The position numbers and the translations under genes are program-made. From contig NZ_CP037920.1 in the NCBI RefSeq assembly GCF_007748195.1, positions 1,095,535 through 1,159,534 of the forward strand: DNA of 64,000 bases, written 5' to 3'. Origin of the DNA: Gimesia aquarii (lineage in GTDB: Bacteria; Planctomycetota; Planctomycetia; Planctomycetales; Planctomycetaceae). The notes below the pieces were generated by a model. The model worked only from the letters and a program-made list of their open reading frames with translations. It was not told the DNA's origin and ran no database searches. Positions 58,052 to 64,000 of this stretch are shown here, in pieces (the stretch's first letter is position 1; every line of letters starts with the position of its first letter).

Positions 58052-58237
58052 ATGTTAGTTTTAAGTCGAAAAGTTTTAGAACGAATCAAGATAGGCGACA
58101 AAATCTATATCCAAATTTTGCAAATCAGACCTGGTGTTGTTCGAGTAGGAATAGAAGCACCGGAAGATGTCATCATCATCCGAGATGAACTAAATCATGA
58201 ACCGACTGAAGAGGAACCGGAACCACAAGTCGCGTAA
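58052..58237 (+). CDS. csrA: carbon storage regulator CsrA homologue
   Basis: The ATG at 58052 follows AAAGGAG at 9 nt. The 61-residue protein matches CsrA/RsmA over its whole length: MLVLSRKVLERIKIGDKI at the start, VRVGIEAPEDV in the middle, and IIRDELN where the RNA-binding Arg of the family sits. It is therefore an RNA-binding translational regulator that recognises GGA in hairpin loops. It is encoded inside the mobile island, directly upstream of the replication-type gene. It has an acidic C-terminal extension (TEEEPEPQVA). FliW is not present in the window. Confidence 0.92.
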   Translation: MLVLSRKVLERIKIGDKIYIQILQIRPGVVRVGIEAPEDVIIIRDELNHEPTEEEPEPQVA

Positions 58238-58239
58238 TG

Positions 58240-58254
58240 TGAACAGGACGTTCA
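58240..58254 (+). promoter_or_regulatory. candidate CsrA-binding hairpin over the Shine-Dalgarno of the replication-type gene
   Basis: TGAAC and GTTCA form a 5-bp stem around the loop AGGAC. The AGGA is also the Shine-Dalgarno of the gene that starts at 58258. A GGA in a small hairpin loop overlapping a Shine-Dalgarno is the classical CsrA target shape, and csrA lies immediately upstream. Confidence 0.6.
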
Positions 58255-58257
58255 AAA

Positions 58258-59382
58258 ATGACGGATCAAAAACAACTTGAATTTAATTTCAAACGTGGTG
58301 CTAAACTGGCCATCATTAATAAGATCATGCGGCGTAACATCTTTAATTCCCGTATGCTCCTGGTACTCAGATCAATCGATGATTGCGCCCGCGATCAAGC
58401 CGTGGTCACGATGACTTATAACGAGATCGCTGCTTTCCTCCATATGTCCAGGGCAACTGCCAAACGTGGCGTTGCTAACCTCATCGAGTATGATCTGCTT
58501 CATAAAACACCTGTGATCAACTCACAGGGCAAGCAGGCGAATGAATACCAGTTGATCTGGTCGAATCTTCAATCTATCGCTGATGGCGAACCGCTTGTAA
58601 AATCGGCTCCTGTCCGATCCCCCAATCAAGCGGACGAGAATTCAGAAACTCCAGCTCCTGATCTGGAATATGAATCGTCGCAAGTCGTTAATTCAGCGTC
58701 GGGTCAAATTGAAGCTGACCCGGGTCACCCTGAACCGTCCGACGGGTCACACAGACCCCCTGACCCGGGTCACGGTGACCCGTCCCTCCTTATACCGCTT
58801 TCACGTATTAATCCACCACCCTCCAATACAGCGCTCGTAACGATTTCGCCGGAGCGGGTGGCGGTGGAAAAAGAATTGCGTTTGATGGGGGTGGGTCTCG
58901 CGAGTGAAGCCATCGAAACGGCCCTGGCCCGTGGTTGTTCGCTCGATGATGTTTTACAGCTGATTCAATACGCTCGATCGAAACCTGACGCGTACGGTCC
59001 AGGTGCACTGAAAAAACGCGTGTGTGAGGCTTTGCCTGGTGAAGATCCCTCGAAAGGCTGGCCTCCGGAATCTGACGAATTTCTCAAACAGCAACGGCAG
59101 GCTGAAGCACAAAAGCAAGGCTGCCAGGCTTCACAGAAAACGGCAGAACGTGAGGCAAAACGAAAAGCGAATCAACGCGCCCAGCAAGAGCTGGAACGTA
59201 AGTACGGTCCCCAGCTGGACCGATTGAAACGAGACGAGCTCCTAGACTTCGTGAAAACTCATTGTGAACCGATCATTGTCCGGGCACTGGCCCAAAATCC
59301 GGACATGCATCGTTCACCTGGTTTCTATCGGGTCACTTTGTTGGAGGCACTTCGAGACCAGGCAAACGGATTGCCTGGTTAA
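58258..59382 (+). CDS. replication-type protein with winged-helix N-terminus
   Basis: The N-terminal 100 residues form a winged-helix module (IINKIMRRNIFNSRMLLVLRSIDDC, YNEIAAFLHMSRATAKRGVANLIEYDLLHKTP) like phage replisome organisers and plasmid replication proteins. A long Pro/Ser/Glu-rich linker (about 115-200, with DPGHPEP and HGDP) follows. A helical region (RVAVEKELRLMGVGLASEAIETALARG) and a Lys/Gln-rich coiled coil (about 275-320) complete the protein. A replication-initiator role is inferred from this layout and its place in the island. Its translation start carries the candidate CsrA site. Confidence 0.6.
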   Translation: MTDQKQLEFNFKRGAKLAIINKIMRRNIFNSRMLLVLRSIDDCARDQAVVTMTYNEIAAFLHMSRATAKRGVANLIEYDLLHKTPVINSQGKQANEYQLIWSNLQSIADGEPLVKSAPVRSPNQADENSETPAPDLEYESSQVVNSASGQIEADPGHPEPSDGSHRPPDPGHGDPSLLIPLSRINPPPSNTALVTISPERVAVEKELRLMGVGLASEAIETALARGCSLDDVLQLIQYARSKPDAYGPGALKKRVCEALPGEDPSKGWPPESDEFLKQQRQAEAQKQGCQASQKTAEREAKRKANQRAQQELERKYGPQLDRLKRDELLDFVKTHCEPIIVRALAQNPDMHRSPGFYRVTLLEALRDQANGLPG

Positions 59383-59426
59383 TTTTTTATCTGCGGTCGC
59401 TGATGGAATGGCGATCGCGGATCAAT

Positions 59427-59487
59427 GTCTTGTAAAAGACTGTTTACCAGACAACATTTTTATCATTTTTAGAAAAGGAAAGTAGCT
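59427..59487 (+). promoter_or_regulatory. repeated leader element, copy A
   Basis: The element comprises GTCT, a stem GTAAA/TTTAC, ACCAGAC, then CATTTTT-TTTTTAGAAAAGGA just before the ATG at 59488. Aligned from GTCT, it has the same 61-nt length as copy B. Confidence 0.65.
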
Positions 59488-60078
59488 ATGGAAGTTACAA
59501 CCATTGAAGAAAAACACCTTATCGCTCGACAGAAATACGCCGAATACATGAAGGCTGTGAAAGAACGGCACTGCATTGAATATGAGGCTCTCAAAAACGC
59601 GTATCGTGAACTCTCAAAAGGTAACCAGGTAATCGACATCGTAGCGACGATGCAAAATGCGGGAGTCGATCACCTTGAACGTCCTAAACTGGCAATCGTC
59701 AGGGCCGACGCCAAGCTTTGTTGGTTTCGCTGGACAACAACCAAAAGAGAAGCTGGTTTTAAAAAGCCGATATTTTCATCAAACTCTGACTGGCATCCAG
59801 CGAAAAGCAGATGCGTCGTACTTCCTAGAAATACCTTTCCTACTGATAACGATCAACAATGGCGCAGAGAAGTTTTACGTGCGGTTGTTCCAAGTATTCC
59901 CCCCTCATTGAGACCGGGTGCTAAGCTGTCGAACTATCACATTCTTTGGGAGGCGGAGTGGGAGACAATCCCGGTCGATCCCATGCTGCTGAAGCACCTT
60001 GGTAAAAATCTTTATGTCGTTCTGGCCGCCTGGGATTTGACTCCCTTAGAGCAAGCGGTTTTGCGCGACTCTCAATAA
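59488..60078 (+). CDS. accessory protein of the island, unknown
   Basis: The ATG at 59488 follows AAAAGGAAAG in leader copy A. The 196-residue protein has an N-terminal charged helix (EEKHLIARQKYAEYMKAVKERHC) and a mixed alpha/beta core (LAIVRADAKLCWFRW, RCVVLPRNTFP). A domain with YHILWEAEWETIPVDPMLLKHLGKNLYVVLAAWDLTPLEQAVL follows. I do not recognise the family. Many unknown proteins of this size occur in planctomycete mobile regions. Confidence 0.75.
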   Translation: MEVTTIEEKHLIARQKYAEYMKAVKERHCIEYEALKNAYRELSKGNQVIDIVATMQNAGVDHLERPKLAIVRADAKLCWFRWTTTKREAGFKKPIFSSNSDWHPAKSRCVVLPRNTFPTDNDQQWRREVLRAVVPSIPPSLRPGAKLSNYHILWEAEWETIPVDPMLLKHLGKNLYVVLAAWDLTPLEQAVLRDSQ

Positions 60079-60093
60079 TTTACGGCAGAAAGT

Positions 60094-60154
60094 GTCTGGG
60101 AAAATGTTATTTACCAGACAGCATTTTAAATCAAATTTAGAAATCGAGGGACGA
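60094..60154 (+). promoter_or_regulatory. repeated leader element, copy B
   Basis: GTCTGG-AAA/TTT-CCAGAC forms an extended stem, followed by GCATTTT, TTTAGAAA and the GAGGGA Shine-Dalgarno in front of the ATG at 60155. It starts 16 nt after the preceding stop. Confidence 0.7.
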
Positions 60155-60529
60155 ATGAGTGACAAGTATTATGAACCGGACCATCCTTTTTTGGTTCTCG
60201 AAGAGGGCGGGGAATTTCAGAGCGACTATCCCGACATTGAAGCCGCGAAAGAAGGTTTGATTTCAAAAGCAGCCGAGAATGACAGCGCGTCTGAATCATC
60301 ACACGCGGGAGAAATGTCGCAAGTTGTAATGGTGACGCACACGGCGGAGCATGATTACACAGTTGAAGGGTTTTATAGGTTGCACCCATCGGTTGAGTGG
60401 CGGGAAATCGAACGCATGAAAAAAGAACACGCGATTATGAAAGAGCGACTAATTGAATTAGAAGAATTGGTCAACGATGAAACAGAATGCCGGTGGTCAG
60501 GTAATGGCGAAAGCATTTTATCAGACTAA
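60155..60529 (+). CDS. acidic island protein, unknown
   Basis: The ATG at 60155 follows GAGGGA in leader copy B. The 124-residue protein is acidic, with YYEPDHPFLVLEEGGEFQSDYPDIEAAKEGLI at the start, a strand VVMVTHTAEHDYTVEGFYRLHP, and a C-terminal helix (MKKEHAIMKERLIELEELVNDE). I recognise no family. The ORF is short and acidic, like phage anti-defence or accessory proteins. Confidence 0.65.
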   Translation: MSDKYYEPDHPFLVLEEGGEFQSDYPDIEAAKEGLISKAAENDSASESSHAGEMSQVVMVTHTAEHDYTVEGFYRLHPSVEWREIERMKKEHAIMKERLIELEELVNDETECRWSGNGESILSD

Positions 60530-60532
60530 AGT

Positions 60533-60590
60533 GTCCGGGAAAAGGTTGTTTCCCACCCATCATTTTTAATTTTAGAAAGGAATGACATCA
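60533..60590 (+). promoter_or_regulatory. repeated leader element, copy C
   Basis: The GGGAAA/TTTCCC stem after GTCC is followed by CATTTTTAATTTTAGAAAGGA before the ATG at 60591. It starts only 3 nt after the preceding stop. The stem changes relative to copy D are compensatory. Confidence 0.7.
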
Positions 60591-60755
60591 ATGGCGCGCT
60601 GTCCTTCACATGATTGGGATGATCATTGCCGACGTGAAGAGGATGCTATGAGCGAATATCCTTGGATTCGTGCAGAATCTAAAACGGAATTCAAAGATGG
60701 GGAAAGGCTGATAGTAGCCTGTATTGATTTAGATTCGAACGAAAATCTAATTTGA
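60591..60755 (+). CDS. small island ORF, 54 residues
   Basis: The ATG at 60591 lies at the end of leader copy C with AGAAAGGA upstream. The product is acidic with SEYPWIRAESKTEFKDG and a strand RLIVACIDLDS. It is too short for confident family assignment. The leader and the Shine-Dalgarno support that it is translated. Confidence 0.45.
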   Translation: MARCPSHDWDDHCRREEDAMSEYPWIRAESKTEFKDGERLIVACIDLDSNENLI

Positions 60756-60776
60756 AAAATCGAGTTGGTAACGACG

Positions 60777-60869
60777 ATGACAGATCCCGATGAAGCTGAA
60801 CCGTTATTCTGGATTGGTGAGGTCGGAATCGTAGATTATTGGTCTGGTGATTGGTCGGAAGTGAGGTGA
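60777..60869 (+). CDS. possible 30-residue ORF
   Basis: It starts ATG at 60777 and ends TGA at 60869. The product (EPLFWIGEVGIVDYWSGDWSEV) is aromatic-rich. There is no good Shine-Dalgarno, so it is uncertain. It may be a remnant of a longer gene. Confidence 0.25.
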   Translation: MTDPDEAEPLFWIGEVGIVDYWSGDWSEVR

Positions 60870-60916
60870 TACATGCCTGTAGATGAATTGGCTAACACCC
60901 TCCCATAACTCAAAGT

Positions 60917-60971
60917 GTCCGGTAAAAGGTAATTACCCACCCATCATTTTTAGTTTTAGAAAGCAAGTCAG
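60917..60971 (+). promoter_or_regulatory. repeated leader element, copy D
   Basis: The GGTAA/TTACC stem after GTCC is followed by CATTTTTAGTTTTAGAAAGCA before an ATG at 60972. The GGA of the Shine-Dalgarno is replaced by GCA, so this copy may have lost translation. Confidence 0.65.
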
Positions 60972-61139
60972 ATGTGTACCGTTTTCATCGCCATTGACGG
61001 GAAGCAAGTGTTTTGATTTCGCTTACGGCAAGAACGGAAGCAGTTCGGGCGTCTTGTAGTATGTGTCGAGTGTTTCTACAGCCATTCACGAAAAGTAACG
61101 TTTTTCCGAACGCGTTCATATTGGCGTACGTCGAGAATT
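60972..61139 (+). pseudogene. broken small ORF after leader copy D
   Basis: The frame opened by the ATG at 60972 meets TGA after 14 codons (61014-61016) and then stays open with Cys/Arg-rich codons (CVECFYSHS). This looks like a decayed small gene or an ORF lost after duplication of the leader. Confidence 0.3.
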
Positions 61140-61169
61140 CGTTGCACCATTTGTTCGGATAAAGTCCGA

Positions 61170-64000
61170 TTAATCAAACAGCAACCCGCCAAGCTTCTCG
61201 GCAATCACTACCGCCGTAGCGCCCACGGTGCCAACAGCCTTAGCCGCGTCTTGGATTCCCTTGACGCTCAGGTCCCACCAGTCTTTACGCGGGGATAGGC
61301 GAGTGGCTTCCTTCGTCAGCGTCTCCAGGGCATCTGCCGTTGCATCAGCATCCTCCGGCGCCTGCTCAGCTGCGATGTTCGCAACTTCTCCGGCAAGTTC
61401 CCGGAGCAGTGTCTTAACCTCGTCTGAGGCGTCTGACTGTGCCGCCTGATTGAAGCTGCCTTCGATCTTGTCGGCAGTAACGCGATTTATGCCTTTTCCC
61501 TGGGTGATGGAAACGTCTTTGTTTCCATCTCCAATACTAGTGTTGTATGTTTCTGACATGTCGTCTCCCCCGTAGAACTTGTTGGTGATGTGGATGTCGC
61601 TGCGTGCTCTGATACTCAGACGGACTCCGTTGAGCAACTCGGAGACCGTGAACTTCCGCTTAGCGCCGCGCGGTCTGTATTCATGATTGGGGCCATCTTG
61701 CTCATCCCCTTCGAGAATCAGCAAGTGATCGTAGCTCTCGTCTAGCTGTGGCTGTTCCGGAAGTGGAACGCACGCCTCCGCACCTAGTTCGCCGAAACGT
61801 CGATGCACTATTTCGAGATATTCAGCAGTGACGTTGAGTGCGTCACGGCGTCGATTGGCCCGGCCCTGAACCTGAATGTCCACTATGTCATCGTCGATCT
61901 TCGCCTCGACCAGCACTCGACACTCTCGGACCTCAAGCACGACTCCAGTTCGCCATCGCGTTGCCGTAACATGCTCGTGTGCCTGCACGATGAATTGAGA
62001 CAACAGGCCTGGTGGCAGGAACTCATACCGATACCGAAACAGCAGCCCGTCTCCGGGCCAGTCGTTGAGCTCAGGACGGTTTTTTGGCAGTGCGGCCGGC
62101 AAAAGATAGCAGCCCTTCTTCCCTGGCAGTTCGTAGATCAACTGGATATCGTCGTGCTGCATCATATCTAGGATGTACTCGTAGCTGTCTCGCTCCGGTG
62201 AATATCGCTCTTGGTCGAGAATGCGACGGAGATCCTGCCGAGTAAATTCGGCAGGACGTTCAACCATCTCCGCGCGATCGCTGCAATCAGTCATCACCGA
62301 ATAGATTGCTGTCGTGAGCCAGTTGGGGTCAAGCAGTTCCACGTTACGAATGCCGAGCGGCGTGTCCTCATTGTCCAGCCCGTGAGCTACGACCGTCCCT
62401 AGGTGGTGGAGTGTCCTGAGCAGTCCGCGTTGTTCTGCGACGTTGGTGATTTCCTGCTCTTCGCATAGCGCCTCAAACCTGTTGAATTGCAGCACCGGCT
62501 GCTCGCTGGCCATCATGGTCAGCCGTTCTTTGACGGCCAGCCACTCTGGTGCCACAGGTTCGCGCACGTGCTTCAGACGCTCGTCTTTTTCGAGAGTATG
62601 TACAATAAGTTCGCGGAGCGTTTGGATCATCGCTGGCGCGTCCACCTCAGTTTCCTCACACGAAGTACGGACGATATCCACAATACCGGGGAACTCTCGG
62701 CACAAGCCGGATTTGTCAAGTTGCAAGGTGTTACGGTGTGCACCGTCCGACTTGTTGATCACAATGATCGTCGGCGCGTCACCTGCCCGGCTCTGAATCG
62801 TGCGCAGCCAGTCTACGTACGAGCGGTCGTCTTCTCGTCGCGCTTCCAGCACTATCAGGTACAGGCTGCGGGCTGATAGAAAAAACCGATGAGTACGATG
62901 ATAGATGTCCTGCCCGCCAAAATCCCAAACATTCAATTTTACGTCGCATTCAAGCGGTGCTGGCGAAGAGTCCGCCCAGGCCTGAACTTCAATCTTTTCC
63001 CGTAGCCGTGCCCCTGGCGTTTTCTCTTCAGCCGGATTTCTAAATTCGTTATCGACGAGGTAACTAACCAGTGATGTCTTCCCAACGGCCTCGTTGCCCA
63101 GCACGAGCAACCTCGCTTCGCGCAAGGGCTGGAGTCGATGTGCCTCACTTCCGTGAAACCGCCGATAGGCAGCTAGTATTGCTTCTGCGTCCGAACCCGA
63201 AATCGCCTCGTCCGGCAGCACGGAACTGAGGTCGCCGTTTTCTGCCAAAGAGAGAGTTTCAAGGCGATCGGAATGCGGTCCGTTGGACCAAGTGTCGAGC
63301 AGTGCGCGGACTCCCTCACCTCCGATCTGGTTCCCGTCAAGATCGAGGGATGTGAGATTCTGAAGCTGGGCAATCGCCTGTGCCCCCTCAGCTCCGATCT
63401 GGTTCCCGTTAAGATTGAGGGAGGTGAGATTCTGGAGCTGGGCAATCGCCTGTGCCCCCTCAGCTCCGATCTGGTTCCAGTTAAGATTGAGGGAGGTGAG
63501 ATTCTGGAGCTGGGCAATCGCCTGTGCCCCCTCATCTCCGATCTGGTTCCCGTTAAGTCTGAGGGATGTGAGATTCTGGAGCTGGGCAATCGCCTGTGCC
63601 CCCTCATCTCCGATCTGGTTCTCGTCAAGATCGAGGGAGGTGAGATTCTGAAGCTGGGCAATCGCCTGTGCCCCCTCAGCTCCGATCTGGTTCCCGTTAA
63701 GATTGAGGGATGTGAGATTCTGAAGCTGGGCAATCGCCTGTGCCCCCTCATCTCCGATCTGGTTCCCGTTAAGTCTGAGGGATGTGAGATTCTGGAGCTG
63801 GGCAATCGCCTGTGCCCCCTCATCTCCGATCTGGTTATTGAAAAGATCGAGGGAGGTGAGATTCTGGAGTTGGGTAATCGCCTGTGCCCCCTCATCTCCG
63901 ATCTGGTTATTGTAAAGATAGAGGGAGGTGAGATTCTGGAGCTGGGCAATCGCCTGTGCCCCCTCAGCTCCGATCTGGTTATTGTAAAGATCGAGGGAGG
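61170..64000 (-). CDS. LRR-Roc-COR (Roco-family) GTPase with extra C-terminal module, 5-prime partial
   Basis: The frame runs from the window edge to 61170 with no stop; the true start is beyond 64000. From the N-side there are ten 24-residue leucine-rich repeats in view (SLDL-x-N-x-QIG-x-EGAQAIAQLQNLT). A Roc GTPase domain follows, with the P-loop GNEAVGKTS, switch DFGGQD and NKSD base motif. A COR domain comes next (LDPNWLTTAIYSVMTD, LLFRYRYEFLPPGLLSQFI). The C-terminus holds a Gly/Asn beta segment (SETYNTSIGDGNKDVSITQG), a helical region with PRKDWWDLSVKGIQDAAKAVG, and a hydrophobic end helix. Bacterial Roco proteins are homologues of LRRK2. The GTPase motifs are intact. The C-terminal module may be a signalling or effector part. 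Confidence 0.9.
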   Translation of the reverse strand, partial: SLDLYNNQIGAEGAQAIAQLQNLTSLYLYNNQIGDEGAQAITQLQNLTSLDLFNNQIGDEGAQAIAQLQNLTSLRLNGNQIGDEGAQAIAQLQNLTSLNLNGNQIGAEGAQAIAQLQNLTSLDLDENQIGDEGAQAIAQLQNLTSLRLNGNQIGDEGAQAIAQLQNLTSLNLNWNQIGAEGAQAIAQLQNLTSLNLNGNQIGAEGAQAIAQLQNLTSLDLDGNQIGGEGVRALLDTWSNGPHSDRLETLSLAENGDLSSVLPDEAISGSDAEAILAAYRRFHGSEAHRLQPLREARLLVLGNEAVGKTSLVSYLVDNEFRNPAEEKTPGARLREKIEVQAWADSSPAPLECDVKLNVWDFGGQDIYHRTHRFFLSARSLYLIVLEARREDDRSYVDWLRTIQSRAGDAPTIIVINKSDGAHRNTLQLDKSGLCREFPGIVDIVRTSCEETEVDAPAMIQTLRELIVHTLEKDERLKHVREPVAPEWLAVKERLTMMASEQPVLQFNRFEALCEEQEITNVAEQRGLLRTLHHLGTVVAHGLDNEDTPLGIRNVELLDPNWLTTAIYSVMTDCSDRAEMVERPAEFTRQDLRRILDQERYSPERDSYEYILDMMQHDDIQLIYELPGKKGCYLLPAALPKNRPELNDWPGDGLLFRYRYEFLPPGLLSQFIVQAHEHVTATRWRTGVVLEVRECRVLVEAKIDDDIVDIQVQGRANRRRDALNVTAEYLEIVHRRFGELGAEACVPLPEQPQLDESYDHLLILEGDEQDGPNHEYRPRGAKRKFTVSELLNGVRLSIRARSDIHITNKFYGGDDMSETYNTSIGDGNKDVSITQGKGINRVTADKIEGSFNQAAQSDASDEVKTLLRELAGEVANIAAEQAPEDADATADALETLTKEATRLSPRKDWWDLSVKGIQDAAKAVGTVGATAVVIAEKLGGLLFD
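63322..64000 (-). repeat. tandem 72-bp LRR-coding repeats (ten units in view)
   Basis: The motif ccgatct recurs with an exact 72-bp spacing at 63322, 63394, 63466, 63538, 63610, 63682, 63754, 63826, 63898 and 63970. The units are near-identical at the DNA level, with variation at few codons, which points to recent expansion or homogenisation. Confidence 0.9.

Larger units (their letters stand above)
55325..64000. mobile_element. tRNA-Asp-associated integrative island, left part only
   Basis: Starting at the tRNA-Asp 3-prime end, the region carries a complex repeat block and a tyrosine recombinase. Downstream of these lie several small unknown genes, a CsrA homologue, a replication-type winged-helix protein and repeated leader elements, with a Roco GTPase as possible cargo. 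No second copy of the tRNA 3-prime end was seen in the window, so the right border is beyond 64000 and the Roco gene might lie outside the element. The left boundary is inferred, not proven. Confidence 0.65.

Noticed and set aside
63173..63949. 258-codon frame with repeated SRISPPSI motifs
   Set aside because: It is a shadow frame of the LRR-coding repeats on the same strand; the LRR frame continues without a stop into the Roc-COR protein.
63322..64000. Tandem repeats looking like a CRISPR array
   Set aside because: The 72-bp period is a multiple of three, has no spacers and codes for leucine-rich repeats.

Overview
The window looks like a chromosomal segment of a marine-type planctomycete. 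I infer this from the lineage-typical families present: two DUF1501 proteins, a cytochrome-c/DUF1549/DUF1553 protein, a DUF1559 pilin-like protein, two sulfatases, several large TPR proteins and many secreted proteins with TAT or lipoprotein signals. Moderate GC and this gene mix fit a Gimesia-like member of the Planctomycetaceae, but the genus is a guess.

Layout. 1-7.3 kb: a partial alpha/beta hydrolase, an amidase lipoprotein, a bufferin-type RiPP operon on the minus strand (TAT-lipoprotein precursor, MNIO enzyme BufB, partner BufC), and two convergent genes encoding YHS-like Cys repeats, one fused to a thioredoxin fold. CRP/FNR-like palindromes lie upstream of the RiPP precursor and of the triple-repeat YHS gene, so this may be one metal- or redox-responsive neighbourhood. 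7.6-19.5 kb: ordinary housekeeping genes (zinc-ribbon membrane protein, Ogt, aminotransferase, VanZ-like, zwf, ispG, TPR lipoprotein, GNAT, NUDIX, PIN-TRAM). 20.5-27.4 kb: a minus-strand envelope operon with two TPR proteins, an ExbB/TolQ-like protein and two ExbD-like proteins. 27.9 kb: tRNA-Ser(CGA) with a strong terminator. 28.4-38.5 kb: SulP transporter, small membrane and secreted proteins, a sulfatase, a DUF1559 protein behind twin TGTAGC palindromes, and MntR. 38.6-50 kb: sulfatase, TAT amidohydrolase, two DUF1501 proteins and a three-CxxCH DUF1549/1553 protein, the usual planctomycete secreted-polymer set. 50-55 kb: ribosomal protein S1, a SUMF1-fold protein without the catalytic cysteines, an isochorismatase-like hydrolase and a class-V aminotransferase.

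From 55.25 kb the character changes. A tRNA-Asp(GTC) is followed by about 600 bp of interleaved inverted repeats, a tyrosine recombinase, a run of small unknown genes, a CsrA homologue, and a winged-helix replication-type protein whose Shine-Dalgarno sits in the loop of a short hairpin (a textbook CsrA target shape). Next come four copies of a conserved stem-loop leader, each directly in front of a small ORF. At the right edge, on the opposite strand, is the C-terminal part of a large LRR-Roc-COR (Roco) GTPase with ten near-identical 72-bp LRR units in view. I read this as the left part of a tRNA-integrated mobile island that continues past the window. The self-encoded CsrA with a candidate target on the replication gene, plus the repeated leader-ORF modules, is the most novel-looking system here.
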